Source: Halorientalis sp. IM1011
GTDB lineage: Archaea; Halobacteriota; Halobacteria; Halobacteriales; Haloarculaceae
DNA: 64,000 nucleotides
Reading direction: 5' to 3'
Assembly (NCBI RefSeq): GCF_001989615.1
Contig: NZ_CP019067.1
Location: 3,317,614 to 3,381,613, forward strand
How positions within the stretch are numbered: position 1 is the stretch's first letter; the number at the start of each line of letters is the position of its first letter. Both the position numbers and the translations under genes were made by a program. A model generated the notes under the pieces. It made no database searches. It saw nothing but the letters and a program-made list of their open reading frames with translations, and was not told the DNA's origin. Positions 46,045-55,191 of this stretch are shown here, piece by piece.

Positions 46045-46266
46045 ATGAGCGACGATCGACCGACAGAGGCCTGCGGCCGGTGTTCGATGACGACCGTCGT
46101 CGACGCCGCGAACGCCGACGGCGAGTCCGACCGCACGGACCCGTTCGCGGACGACCGTATCGAGGTATCGGAGTCGTCCATCCGACGGGTCTCGCCGGTC
46201 GCGTGGACGCGGCGGGCCACGGCCCGACTGAACGCTGTCGTGGAGCGGCTGACGTACGGCCGCTGA
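46045..46266 (+). CDS. 73-residue protein with one CxxC
   Basis: A small protein beginning MSDDRPTEACGRCSMTTVVD, with one CxxC (C10-C13), an acidic middle and an Arg-rich amphipathic C-terminus (AWTRRATARLNAVVERLTY). A single CxxC could bind zinc as a dimer. The family is not recognised. ATG 46045 is nine codons inside the open frame, chosen because the upstream residues look noncoding. Its stop is one base from the stop of the next, convergent gene. Confidence 0.5.
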   Translation: MSDDRPTEACGRCSMTTVVDAANADGESDRTDPFADDRIEVSESSIRRVSPVAWTRRATARLNAVVERLTYGR

Positions 46267-46503
46267 TCAGTTTCGACCCACCAGCAGGTACGTCACCGCG
46301 AACAGGATGGCCGCCAGGGTGGCGACGTTGACGAGCGTGAACTCGTACGCGCCCACGAAGGCCAGCCCCCACGTGACGACGAGCGCGAACAACGTCGAGA
46401 GGATCGCGTTCATCGCCAACAGGACCCGGGGGTCGCCGCTGGAACCGCTCGCGCCCTCCTCGAACCCCTCGTGGTCCGCGTCGTCGCGATTCTCGTCGGC
46501 CAT
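46267..46503 (-). CDS. small two-helix membrane protein
   Basis: A 78-residue protein with an acidic N-terminus (about 25 residues, DDADHEGFEEG) and two predicted membrane helices (about 28-50 and 54-74), ending LLVGRN. Short haloarchaeal membrane proteins of this shape are common and uncharacterised. The ATG at 46503 was chosen since the longer frame upstream is basic and lacks the acidic character of the rest. Confidence 0.6.
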   Translation of the reverse strand: MADENRDDADHEGFEEGASGSSGDPRVLLAMNAILSTLFALVVTWGLAFVGAYEFTLVNVATLAAILFAVTYLLVGRN

Positions 46504-46641
46504 GCTCCACAGAGGGAGTGACCGCCACTTATCTCTTTTCGGCAGCAATCGACGGGGCCCGGTACTGACGGTGCCAGAGAGACCGCCTCGTGTACTCCGG
46601 ACGCCGAGAGAACTAAGCCGGTATAGACGAGAGTTAGCACC

Positions 46642-46878
46642 ATGGGAATAATGGACACGGTCACCGGGATGCGCTCTCCGGACAGGAAGGCCGGACGTGA
46701 CACGGCGGGTGAGGAGTCGGCGGGTGCGTACTGGTGTGACGGTTGTAGCGTCCGCGTCCGTGATGTCGCAGTCGACGAGGAAGGACTGGCTCGGGACGAC
46801 GAGGGGACGCCGCTGTGTCCCGAGTGTGGCGACGCGATGCGGTTCGAACGGAGCCACGGCGAGGGGTGTGCGTGTTGA
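46642..46878 (+). CDS. small zinc-ribbon protein
   Basis: A 78-residue protein with two Cys pairs in ribbon spacing: WCDGC (about 31-35) and CPEC (about 59-62), plus CAC at the very end. Between the pairs lie two short strands. It probably binds one zinc, and perhaps more with the terminal Cys residues. Function unknown. The ATG at 46642 follows GTTAGCACC and begins MGIMDTVTGM. Confidence 0.62.
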   Translation: MGIMDTVTGMRSPDRKAGRDTAGEESAGAYWCDGCSVRVRDVAVDEEGLARDDEGTPLCPECGDAMRFERSHGEGCAC

Positions 46879-46960
46879 GTGGGCGGGTGGACCCGAGGCT
46901 CGTTGCGGTCGGCGGCCGGCGCGGACAGCTTTTTCACCGCGAGCCCGTTCGTGGGAAACG

Positions 46961-47257
46961 ATGACACTCGCCGACCGGATCGCCGCCTACCGGGAACTCC
47001 TCGAGGAGTGGATCCACGGGTTCTATCACGGCATGATCGAACATCCGGCCTACGAGAAGATCGAAGACGAGGCCGAGGACCTCGAAGACGCGTTCATGCT
47101 GGCGTGTTTCCCGGACGCGTTCGGCATCCCGTCGCCGGTCTCGTACTACACGGCCGAACTGCTCCCCTCCCTCGAAGACGAGTTCCGGGCGTGGGAACGC
47201 CGGCTCTGGGACCGCGAGACACCACTGGAAGGGAAAGCCGAGGGGTACCACTTCTGA
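46961..47257 (+). CDS. 98-residue helical protein next to ArsA
   Basis: An acidic helical protein of 98 residues: AYRELLEEWIHGFYHGMIEHP, then EDEAEDLEDAFMLACFPD, then SYYTAELLPSLEDEF (cited by part). No named domain is recognised. It ends 32 bases before the ArsA-type gene, in the same direction, suggesting one transcript and perhaps a functional link with that ATPase. The ATG at 46961 has AGCTTTTTCACC at 46927-46938 as a TATA element. Confidence 0.66.
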   Translation: MTLADRIAAYRELLEEWIHGFYHGMIEHPAYEKIEDEAEDLEDAFMLACFPDAFGIPSPVSYYTAELLPSLEDEFRAWERRLWDRETPLEGKAEGYHF

Positions 47258-47288
47258 TGCCTGGAATCGCCACGCGGGGGCGGTCGTA

Positions 47289-48272
47289 GTGGAGCCGTTC
47301 GTGTTCTTCGGCGGGAAAGGCGGTGTCGGGAAGACGACCGTCTCCTCCGCCTACGCGCTGAAGTGTGCCCGGGCCGGCGTGGAGACGCTAGTGGTCTCCA
47401 CGGACCCGGCACACTCGGTCTCGGACGTCTTCGAACAGGAGTTCGGGGACGAACCCCGCCCGGTCGACGGCGTCGAGGGGCTGTCGGCGCTGGAGATCGA
47501 CCCGGAGGCGGAAGTGACCAGCCACCTCAACGAGATCCGGACGCGGCTCTCCGACCAGGTGTCCACGCCGATGGTCAACGAGATCGACCAGCAACTCGAG
47601 ATGGCCCACCGGACGCCGGGGGCCTACGAGGCGGCGCTGTTCGACCGGTTCGTCGACGTGATGCGATCGGCGGGGGACTACGACAGGATCGTCTTCGACA
47701 CCGCGCCGACGGGGGGAACGCTCCGATTGCTCGCACTACCGGACTTCTTGGAGTCGTGGATCGACCGGCTGATGGACAAGCGCCGGGAGAGCATCGACCT
47801 GTTCGAGAAGGCCGCAATCGGGAACCGGGAACCCCGGCGCGTGATGGACGGCGATCCCATCCTGGCACACCTGCAGGAACGGAAGTCGTTCTTCGAGTTC
47901 GCTGGCGGAGCCCTGCGCAACGACGCGACCTTCTTTCTCGTGTTGAACCCCGACCAGCTGTCCGTGAACGAAACCGAGCGGGCCATCGAGGACATGGACG
48001 CGGAGGGGCTGGGCGTCCGGGGCCTCGTCGCGAACAGGCTCACGCCCGAGCCCGACCCCGACGAGGATGGGCGCGGCGCGCGCTACCTCCGGGATCGGAT
48101 CGAGACCGAACGCGACCGCCTCGCGACCGTCCGGGAGCGGTTCGACCCGCCCCTGGTCGCAGAGATCGAATCGCGAACCCGGGAGATTCAGGGCGATCTC
48201 CTCGACGACGTGGCTGCAGAACTCGACGTCGACGTCACGCCCGAGGATCCGACGTTCGTGAACGCCGGGTAG
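47289..48272 (+). CDS. ArsA/Get3-family ATPase without CxxC
   Basis: A 327-residue single-domain ATPase. Deviant Walker A GGKGGVGKTT is at about residues 8-17, the switch STDPAHSVSDVF follows, and DTAPTGGTLRLL lies mid-protein. It lacks the CxxC that bridges Get3 dimers and that is present in the paralogue at 8821-9753. The two therefore probably do different jobs, this one being less likely a tail-anchor targeting factor. The start is GTG at 47289, with the fold beginning at residue 3. It is likely co-transcribed with the 98-residue protein upstream. Confidence 0.84.
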   Translation: MEPFVFFGGKGGVGKTTVSSAYALKCARAGVETLVVSTDPAHSVSDVFEQEFGDEPRPVDGVEGLSALEIDPEAEVTSHLNEIRTRLSDQVSTPMVNEIDQQLEMAHRTPGAYEAALFDRFVDVMRSAGDYDRIVFDTAPTGGTLRLLALPDFLESWIDRLMDKRRESIDLFEKAAIGNREPRRVMDGDPILAHLQERKSFFEFAGGALRNDATFFLVLNPDQLSVNETERAIEDMDAEGLGVRGLVANRLTPEPDPDEDGRGARYLRDRIETERDRLATVRERFDPPLVAEIESRTREIQGDLLDDVAAELDVDVTPEDPTFVNAG

Positions 48273-48356
48273 CCAGCGGCGGTGTCTCGGAGATAGGGCT
48301 CGTTCCACGCGATTCGAGGCAAAGCAATTAGGTGCCTGCTACCGGATACCACGACC

Positions 48357-48854
48357 ATGAGTACCGAGTCGCTCTCGACGTTCGAGTCGTCCGTTCCGGG
48401 GGAGGTCCACCGGACGACAGCCGAGGACGCCGGCGAGGCCATCGCCGACGCCGTCGAATCACCCGCGATCGGGACGGCGCTGCCCTACGACGGGGTTTCG
48501 CTGCCGGATTCCATCGACACCGACCCGTCCCCGTCGGCGCTGGAATCGGCGGCCACGGGCGTCACGCCGGCGACGATGGGGATCGCCGACTATGGGACAG
48601 TCGCGATTCCCTCGGGCACGGCTGGCGAGGAACTGGTCAGCCTCTACACGCCCCGCCACGTCGCCGTGGTCGCGGCCAGCGACGTGGTTGCCGACATGCC
48701 GACGGCCTACGAGCGACTCGGCGAGGACTTCGCCGCCCGAGCGGATACGCAGATCCTGGCGACGGGTCCGAGCGCGACGGCCGACATGGGGACGCTCGTG
48801 CAGGGTGTGCACGGCCCCTCCGAGACGCACGTCGTCGTGCTGGAGGACCGATGA
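48357..48854 (+). CDS. LUD-domain protein (LutC-like)
   Basis: A 165-residue LUD/LutC-family protein. It has the family core as GVTPATMGIADYGTVAIPSG (cited by part GIADYGTVAI), LYTPRHVAVV and TGPSATADMGTLVQGVHGP, the conserved tail that marks LutC. It is a subunit of the lactate-oxidising Lut/Lld complex and overlaps the large LutAB-type gene by four bases (ATGA). Confidence 0.88.
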   Translation: MSTESLSTFESSVPGEVHRTTAEDAGEAIADAVESPAIGTALPYDGVSLPDSIDTDPSPSALESAATGVTPATMGIADYGTVAIPSGTAGEELVSLYTPRHVAVVAASDVVADMPTAYERLGEDFAARADTQILATGPSATADMGTLVQGVHGPSETHVVVLEDR

Positions 48855-51046
48855 GCTCTCGCCGCGACACCGCCGACCGCCTGCGGGAACTGATGGAGAC
48901 CGAGGGCGACGCCGTCGCACAGAACACCCGAACGGTGAATCAGCTCTCGGACTACGCCATCCAGCGGTTCGACGACTACGAGGACCTGCGCGACGCGGCC
49001 CGTGGGATCAAGGAGTCGGCCATCGAGAACCTGCCCGAACTCCTCGATCAGGTCACCGAGGCCGTCGAGGAAAACGGCGGGCAGGTCCACGTCGCCCAGA
49101 CGGCCGCGGACGCGAACCGGATCGTCGAGGGGATCATGGCCGACCGGGAGGCAGAGAAACTGGTCAAGAGCAAGTCGATGACGACCGAGGAGATCGACGT
49201 GAACGACCACCTCGAATCGGCGGGCTACGAGGTGGTCGAGACCGACCTCGGCGAGTACGTCATCCAGATCGCGGACGAAGCACCGTCCCACCTGATCGGG
49301 CCGGCGATGCACCGCTCGCCCGAGGACATCGCCGAGCTGTTCAACAGCGAGTTCGACCTCGAGGCGGACCTCACCGGCGACCCCAACGAACTCACCGAGT
49401 TCGCCCGCGAACGGGTGGGCGAGCACATCCGCGAGGCCGACGTGGGCATGACGGGCGCGAACTTCGTCGTCGCTGAGTCGGGGACGCTGATGCTCGTCAC
49501 GAACGAGGGCAACGCCCGGAAGACGGCGGTGACGCCGGACACCCACGTCGCCGTCGCGGGAATCGAGAAGCTCGTCCCCAGCCTCGCGGACCTCCAGCCG
49601 TTCACCGAGCTGATCGCCAAGACCGGCACAGGACAGGACATCACCTCGTACGTCTCCCTGCTCTCGCCGCCCGTCGACTCCCCGATCCCGGACTTCGAGG
49701 CCGACGAGATGCGGCCGGCCGACGAGCGGGAGTTCCACCTCGTCCTGCTGGACAACGGCCGGATGGGGATGCGCGAGGACGACGACCTCCGGGAGACGCT
49801 GTACTGCATCCGGTGTGGGGCCTGCTCGAACGCCTGCTCGAACTTCCAGGCGGTCGGCGGCCACGGCTTCGGCGGGGAGACCTACACCGGCGGCATCGGC
49901 ACCGGCTGGGAGGCCGGGGTCCACGGCCTCCAGAGTGCAGACGAGATGAACGACCTCTGTACCGGCTGTTCGCGCTGTGAACCGAAGTGTCCGGTCGAGA
50001 TCGACATCCCGTGGATCAACACGGTCGTCCGCGATCGGATCAACCGCGAGGCCGAGGGAGACGAGTTCGACTTCCTCGTCGAGGGGCTGACACCCGACGA
50101 GGAACCCGCCGGGCTGGACCTCCAGAAGCGACTGTTCGGCAATATCGGGACGCTGGCGAAAACCGGTTCGCTCGCGCCCGGCCTGGTCAACACCGTCGCC
50201 GGGAGCCGTCCGGGGAAGTGGGTGCTGGAGCAGGCCTTCGGCGTCGACCCGCGCCGCGACCTCCCCGAGTTTGCCGAGGAGACGCTTCGGGAGTGGTACG
50301 GGGCCCGAGGCGCGCAGGTGACCGACCCCGACCGGGACGTGGTGCTGTACCCCGACGTGTACACGGACTACTTCGACCCCGAACGCGGAAAGGCCGCGAT
50401 CCGGACGCTGGAATCCCTCGGCGTCCGGGTTCACGTCCCCGCCGTCCCGGAGAGCGGGCGGGCCCCACTGTCTCAGGGGATGATCGAGACGGCCCGCGAG
50501 CGGGCCGAGTCGGTCCACGGCGCGCTGGTGACCCACGTCGACGACGGGCGGGACGTGGTGGTGATAGAGCCCAGCGACCTGGCGATGTTCCGCCGGGACT
50601 ACGGGAAACTCCTGCCCGAGCGCTCTGCTGAACGACTGTCCGAGAACAGCTACGACGTGATGGAGTACGTCTACGGCTTGCTGGACAACGGAGCCGACGC
50701 GGAGGGGCTAGACGCGCCGGGCGACGACGGCGACGCCGACATCGCCTACCACAGCCACTGCCAGCAGCGGACGATGGGCGTCGACGAGTACACGGAGTCC
50801 GTCCTGTCGGATCTGGGGTATAGCGTCCGCACCTCCGACGTGGAGTGTTGCGGGATGGCGGGGAGTTTCGGCTACAAGAGCGAGTACTACGAGGTCAGCA
50901 TGGACGTGGGCGACCACCTCCGGGACGACCTCGGCGAGGTCGAGGGGGCGACGCTGACCGCCAGCGGCACCTCCTGTCAGGAGCAACTCGACGTGCTCTA
51001 CGAGCGCGAGGTGCCCCATCCGATCGAACTGATCGCACCACGGTAG
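48851..51046 (+). CDS. LUD / [4Fe-4S] / CCG-domain lactate oxidation protein (LutB-LutA fusion)
   Basis: A 731-residue protein fusing LutB and LutA. Residues about 1-300 form the LUD domain (TGANFVVAESGTLMLVTNEGN, cited by part NFVVAESGT). Two cluster motifs follow: CIRCGACSNAC near 318 and CTGCSRCEPKC near 365. The C-terminal 250 residues carry CCG-type motifs with CCGMAGSFGYK and SHCQQRTMG. The order matches L-lactate dehydrogenase systems that pass electrons to the quinone pool or an electron carrier. Start at ATG 48851, coupled to LutC. Confidence 0.88.
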   Translation: MSSRRDTADRLRELMETEGDAVAQNTRTVNQLSDYAIQRFDDYEDLRDAARGIKESAIENLPELLDQVTEAVEENGGQVHVAQTAADANRIVEGIMADREAEKLVKSKSMTTEEIDVNDHLESAGYEVVETDLGEYVIQIADEAPSHLIGPAMHRSPEDIAELFNSEFDLEADLTGDPNELTEFARERVGEHIREADVGMTGANFVVAESGTLMLVTNEGNARKTAVTPDTHVAVAGIEKLVPSLADLQPFTELIAKTGTGQDITSYVSLLSPPVDSPIPDFEADEMRPADEREFHLVLLDNGRMGMREDDDLRETLYCIRCGACSNACSNFQAVGGHGFGGETYTGGIGTGWEAGVHGLQSADEMNDLCTGCSRCEPKCPVEIDIPWINTVVRDRINREAEGDEFDFLVEGLTPDEEPAGLDLQKRLFGNIGTLAKTGSLAPGLVNTVAGSRPGKWVLEQAFGVDPRRDLPEFAEETLREWYGARGAQVTDPDRDVVLYPDVYTDYFDPERGKAAIRTLESLGVRVHVPAVPESGRAPLSQGMIETARERAESVHGALVTHVDDGRDVVVIEPSDLAMFRRDYGKLLPERSAERLSENSYDVMEYVYGLLDNGADAEGLDAPGDDGDADIAYHSHCQQRTMGVDEYTESVLSDLGYSVRTSDVECCGMAGSFGYKSEYYEVSMDVGDHLRDDLGEVEGATLTASGTSCQEQLDVLYEREVPHPIELIAPR

Positions 51047-51110
51047 CCCGCGTCGCACGCGACCGCTCGAAGAACAAGGCCTTTGAGGGTGGGTTCGTGA
51101 GACAGTTGCA

Positions 51111-52454
51111 GTGCCTCCCGACGCCGACGACCGGGTCTACTACGTGATCAGCGACCTCCACATCGGGGGTGACGAGCAACTGGGCGAGGTCGACTTTCTG
51201 GCGGAACTACTGGACTTTCTCGAACGCCTGGAGCGAACCGACGAGGACGCCGAACTCGTGATCAACGGCGACGCCTTCGGCCTCTGGGAGATGACGACGG
51301 TCGAGGGGACGGCGAAGTTCGACCTGCTGGTCGAGACGTACCCGCGGCTGTTCGAACAGTTGCGCGTGACCGGCGAAAATATCGCGATTACGCTGGTGCC
51401 GGGCAACCACGACCACGAACTCGCCGCCTACGACGAGTACGTCGAGCGATTCGCCGAGTACAACGTCGACCTCGTCCAGGACCAGTCCGTCACGCGACGG
51501 GTCGGCGACAGCGTCGTGTACTTCGAACACGGGCACCAGCGGGACCCGAACAACCGGATCGACGACTGGGGGAATCCACACGCCTCGCCGCTGGGGTACT
51601 ACTACAACACGCTCGTGACGAGTCGGGCGGGCCAGCTCTCGGACCGCGGGCGGTACAACTGGCTGAAGGACGTGCAGGCGGTCACGCCGACCGAACGGAT
51701 GCCGGTGTGGCTGCTCTCGAAGTACTTCTACCTGGAGATGAACCCGCTCCTGCGGTACGCGCTGGTCCCCTTCCTGCTCCTGTTCAACATCAGCGCCGTC
51801 CTCGCAGTGCTGGCGGGCCTGTCGGTGGCCGGGATCTGGTCGGCCCCGATCGAATGGGGAACCACGTTCCTCGGCCAGTTCGGCAGGGCTGGGACCGCTC
51901 TCTGGTTCCTGCTCGCGGTCAACGTGACCATCGCCGGCCTGCTCCTGCTCGTGGGTGTCCCGCTGTACTTCCTTCGACGGGACGTACGCAAGACCATCGA
52001 ACGATTCGGGGTCTTCGAGACCTCGATCACGGTCGACGCCGAAGGCCCGTACGAGGAAGCCGCCCGCGAGATCTTCGATGCGAACCCCGAGACCGCCGTC
52101 TTCTGCTACGGTCACACCCACCGTCCCGGAATCAAGGAGGTGGACGGCGGTGTGCTGGCCAACAGCGGCACGTGGCTCAAGCGCCTCCACCGCCGTGACG
52201 GTATCATCGGCGTCCTTCCACCAGTTTTCTACCCGTCCTACCAGCTCTGTGCGATCCGGATCGCCGCCGAATCGGACGCCGTCGCCGTCGAGTACGAGGA
52301 GATCCAGAAGGCAAGTCCGAGTCCCGAGGAACTCACGCTGACCGAACGGTTGCTCACTGTGGGTCGGAAACCGGACACCGACCTCCCGGATCGGACGGTC
52401 GTCCCGAACAAAGGGACGGACGGGACCGAAGCGACCCCGGAAGCGGCCGAGTAG
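51111..52454 (+). CDS. membrane-attached metallophosphoesterase
   Basis: A 447-residue protein. The N-terminal calcineurin-like phosphoesterase carries SDLHIGG (about 14-20), NGDAFGLWE, PGNHDHE and EHGHQRDP, the metal-binding set, and GHTHRPG (about 340) completes it. Between them are two membrane helices (about 225-250 and 265-290), so a membrane hairpin splits the catalytic domain. UshA/LpxH-like hydrolysis is possible but unproven. The start is GTG at 51111. A weak promoter candidate (GCCTTTGAGG, about 51079) precedes it. Confidence 0.83.
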   Translation: MPPDADDRVYYVISDLHIGGDEQLGEVDFLAELLDFLERLERTDEDAELVINGDAFGLWEMTTVEGTAKFDLLVETYPRLFEQLRVTGENIAITLVPGNHDHELAAYDEYVERFAEYNVDLVQDQSVTRRVGDSVVYFEHGHQRDPNNRIDDWGNPHASPLGYYYNTLVTSRAGQLSDRGRYNWLKDVQAVTPTERMPVWLLSKYFYLEMNPLLRYALVPFLLLFNISAVLAVLAGLSVAGIWSAPIEWGTTFLGQFGRAGTALWFLLAVNVTIAGLLLLVGVPLYFLRRDVRKTIERFGVFETSITVDAEGPYEEAAREIFDANPETAVFCYGHTHRPGIKEVDGGVLANSGTWLKRLHRRDGIIGVLPPVFYPSYQLCAIRIAAESDAVAVEYEEIQKASPSPEELTLTERLLTVGRKPDTDLPDRTVVPNKGTDGTEATPEAAE

Positions 52455-52466
52455 GGGAGGGCTGGG

Positions 52467-52982
52467 CTACGTCACTCCGAGGAGGACGAGTATCCAGACG
52501 AATCCTGCGACGCCAGCAGACCCTGGGATCACAGTGAACAGCCTGACCGGCGTAGCCAACAGGTACCCCAGCGGCTGGAGCGGGCCCGGGAGGTCACCGG
52601 CCGTCGCTAGCAGTGTCTCGGTGTCACCGATGCTCGGGAACGCGGTCAACGCGAAACACGCGCCGAGCCAGTAACACGGTATCGCAACGAGCGGTGTTCC
52701 GGCAGCGGACGCGAGCGCGAACGCGGCGAGCGCGAGGCCCGTGTTGACCGGGAGGGGTGCGACAGCGATCAGCAGATCGACCGGGAACGACGTGACGGGC
52801 TCGTGGTCGAGATACGCGTCGGCGGCGAAGGGGTTCAGGATGGACGACCCGACGACCCCGACGCCAGTCAGCCGGCAGGCGAGCAGGTGGGCGGCCTCGT
52901 GGCTGACGATACCGGGTGCGACCAGTGCCGTCTCCACGGCGTAGTAGAGATCCGTGATCGAGGGCGACCTGTCGTCTGTCAC
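52467..52982 (-). CDS. M50-like membrane zinc metalloprotease
   Basis: A 171-residue membrane protein with about four helices. The zinc motif HExxH is H-E-A-A-H in APGIVSHEAAHLLACRL (about residues 28-34). A later NTGLALAAF...PLQPLGYLLATP region may hold the third ligand, but I cannot place it with certainty. Small family members of this kind cleave within the membrane. The start is GTG at 52982 (a CAC on the plus strand), since no ATG lies near. Confidence 0.65.
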   Translation of the reverse strand: MTDDRSPSITDLYYAVETALVAPGIVSHEAAHLLACRLTGVGVVGSSILNPFAADAYLDHEPVTSFPVDLLIAVAPLPVNTGLALAAFALASAAGTPLVAIPCYWLGACFALTAFPSIGDTETLLATAGDLPGPLQPLGYLLATPVRLFTVIPGSAGVAGFVWILVLLGVT

Positions 52983-53118
52983 GGGGGTAGGTCTACTGCG
53001 GGCCGAAGCGTCGTATGTCCATCGGTCACGCCGCGAGCGGCGGGTTCTGGCATCGCCTCGGCTGACGCTCGTCAGACACCTGCCAAAAGTTAAGAGGGAG
53101 GCTGTGCTGGGGTTTCGT

Positions 53119-53415
53119 ATGGACGGACCAACGCAGGAAATTACCGCACTGGTGGGGCGAGAAGTGTATTCGAGCAACGGTGTCTTCGTCGGTGAAGTCG
53201 AGGACGTGCGGCTCGATCTCGACGACGTGCAGGTCACGGGGCTGGCCCTCCACGAGATCAATCACGACCTCTTCGGCGAGCGCGCCCGCGGCAACCGCGG
53301 CGTCATCCTCCCCTACGACTGGGTGCAGGCAGTCGGGGACGTGGTGCTCGTCAGCGACATCATCGAACGGCTCCGGACGCCCGAAGAAGAGCAGGAAGAA
53401 GAGATCACGGCCTGA
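53119..53415 (+). CDS. PRC-barrel domain protein
   Basis: A 98-residue protein that is a single PRC barrel: TALVGREVYSSNGVFVGEVEDV, VTGLALHEINHDLFG, and VILPYDWVQAVGDVVLVSDII (each cited by part). PRC-barrel proteins in archaea include CdpB-type partners of the cell-division machinery. The size fits, although no ftsZ or sepF is nearby, so that role is only a possibility. The ATG at 53119 has AAAAGTTAAGA at 53085-53095, a good TATA position. Confidence 0.85.
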   Translation: MDGPTQEITALVGREVYSSNGVFVGEVEDVRLDLDDVQVTGLALHEINHDLFGERARGNRGVILPYDWVQAVGDVVLVSDIIERLRTPEEEQEEEITA

Positions 53416-53433
53416 GTTGCAGTCTCTCTCCCT

Positions 53434-54861
53434 TTAGCTCCCGTTACTACCGCCTTCGCTCCCGTCGACGCCCATCGCCTGGAAGAGTTTTTGCTTGACG
53501 GCCTGTTCGGTGAGTTCCAGCAGGGTGTCGCGGTTGTCCTCGTTGGTCTCGATCCCGGTGAAGATGCCCAGCGGAATCTCTGCGCTGGCGTCCGTCGAGT
53601 GGCCGGCGGTCTCGCCGATGTCCTCGAAAGCGTCCTCTAGCACTGCGCCGATGTCCATCCGGATGTCCTTCGAGCGAGCGGCCAGATAGATCGTGTCGTC
53701 GGCCAGCGCGAACACGGCGGTCGTGGTGATGCCCTCCAGATTCAGGAGGTGCTGGGCGGCCTGTGAGAGCGCGTCGCGGTCGCGGATGAACCCGGCGTTG
53801 GAGATGAGATGCGAGCCCTTGACCTCGCGGTTGCGGATGGCCTCGGCGAGCACGTCCAGCGTCTCGGGTGACATCGAGGGGGATTCGACCTGTTCGAGCG
53901 TGTCGTGGTCGGCGAACGGATAGAGGTAGGCCGCGGCAGTCAGATCGGCGGGCGTGGTGTCGCGTTTGAAATCGAGCGTCTCGGCGCGGATGCCGTAGAG
54001 GAGGGCGGTCGCGACGTTCCCGTCGAGGCTCAGGTCGAGTTCCTGGATGTACTTGGTGAGGATGGTCGAGGTGGCGGAGACGTTGGGGCGGACGTCGACG
54101 AAGTCGGCGTCGTGGTCGTGTTCGGGCTCGAAGTGGTCGATGACCACGTCGACCTCGTGATCGACCTCTGGCTCGCCGCCCTTGGCGTGGTCGACGACGG
54201 CGAAGGTGTCGTAGTCGTCGAGATCCACGTCTGTCCGCTGCTGGAGTTCGATCCCGAGCAGGTTGACGAACGCGCGGTTCTCCTGATGGCCGATCTCGCC
54301 CTGATAGATGATGTCGGCTTCGACGTCGAGGCTGTCGGCGATCAACTGGAGCGCGGCGGCGCTGGCGATGGAGTCGGGGTCGGGACTCCGGTGGATGAGG
54401 ATGGCCATGCGCTCGTCGGTGGCTTCGATGACGTCGGCGAGCTGAGTGGCCTTGTACTCCAGTTCGCCGGTCTCCAGCGCGCGGAGCGCGGAGTCGGCGA
54501 TGACGGCGGAGGGGTTGATGACCACGTCGGCACCGGCTTCGGTGAGTTCGTCCGCGGAGACGGGGTCGGACGCACGGGCGACGATGAACTGTTCGCCGTC
54601 GCGTTCGCGGACGTTCTCGACGGCGGCCATGTTGGCCTCGACGTCAGAGGAGAGGATCAGAAGGACGTCCCGGTCGTCGATGGTCTCGGCGGTCGACGCT
54701 TCGCGGATGTCGGCGGTGCGTGCGTCGAGGTCCTGGTCGCGGAGTGCCTCGACGCGGCCTTCGTCTTTGTCGAGGATGAGGACGTCTTTGCCTTCCGTCT
54801 CCAGTTCTTCGGCGACCGCGTGCCCCACACTCCCACAGCCAAGAATCGCATACGTAGACAT
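53434..54861 (-). CDS. TrkA-N / DHH phosphoesterase protein
   Basis: A 475-residue protein with an N-terminal NAD-binding TrkA-N domain (AILGCGSVGHAVAEELE, about residues 5-20), then a DHH phosphoesterase domain: IHRSPDPDSIASA carries the first Asp pair, VVDHAKGGE the DHA-like motif, and VDVVIDHFEPEHD the DHH-type motif. A DHHA1-like C-terminus follows. The family may cleave cyclic dinucleotides or short RNA while sensing NAD. The ATG at 54861 was chosen over a 9-codon extension. The gene diverges from tRNA-Lys. Confidence 0.83.
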   Translation of the reverse strand: MSTYAILGCGSVGHAVAEELETEGKDVLILDKDEGRVEALRDQDLDARTADIREASTAETIDDRDVLLILSSDVEANMAAVENVRERDGEQFIVARASDPVSADELTEAGADVVINPSAVIADSALRALETGELEYKATQLADVIEATDERMAILIHRSPDPDSIASAAALQLIADSLDVEADIIYQGEIGHQENRAFVNLLGIELQQRTDVDLDDYDTFAVVDHAKGGEPEVDHEVDVVIDHFEPEHDHDADFVDVRPNVSATSTILTKYIQELDLSLDGNVATALLYGIRAETLDFKRDTTPADLTAAAYLYPFADHDTLEQVESPSMSPETLDVLAEAIRNREVKGSHLISNAGFIRDRDALSQAAQHLLNLEGITTTAVFALADDTIYLAARSKDIRMDIGAVLEDAFEDIGETAGHSTDASAEIPLGIFTGIETNEDNRDTLLELTEQAVKQKLFQAMGVDGSEGGSNGS

Positions 54862-54980
54862 CGAGGCCATCGTAATGGCGCTGCTCATGGTACAGGCGCT
54901 CGGACCGGGAGCTACTTATAACACACCTTCCCGTCACGTCGTCGAACTGGTTGGATCGCAGACCGCCCGACCACGGAAAG

Positions 54981-54996
54981 GAAACGTATTTCAATA
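54981..54996 (+). promoter_or_regulatory. tRNA-Lys promoter
   Basis: GAAACGTATTTCAATA combines a BRE-like purine run with an AT-rich TATA element about 30-40 bases before the mature tRNA 5' end at 55024, the usual spacing for archaeal tRNA genes with a short leader. Confidence 0.5.
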
Positions 54997-55023
54997 CCAC
55001 CCCGTAAGATTCAGTCGCCGCGA

Positions 55024-55097
55024 GGGCCGATAGCTCAGTCCGGCAGAGCGACGGCCTCTTAAGCCGTCGGTCAAGGGTTCAAATCCCTTTCGGCCCG
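55024..55097 (+). tRNA. tRNA-Lys (CTT)
   Basis: A 74-nt tRNA with acceptor GGGCCGA pairing with TCGGCCC, D arm GCTC...GAGC, anticodon arm ACGGC-CTCTTAA-GCCGT giving anticodon CTT (55058-55060), and T arm AAGGG-TTCAAAT-CCCTT. The discriminator is G, as expected for lysine in archaea. CCA is not encoded. Its 3' end is repeated twice in the next 300 bases. Confidence 0.95.
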
Positions 55098-55191
55098 TTA
55101 TTCTTGGCGTCGCTCACTCCGAGCGACGCCGAATCACGTGAGAAAGGATTTGAAGTAGGCCACGAGGGAGCGAAGCGACCGAAGTGGACGT

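Noticed and set aside
48707..50536. 609-codon minus-strand frame opposite the LUD gene
   Set aside because: Antisense to a protein with clear Fe-S and CCG motifs; no domain in the antisense product.
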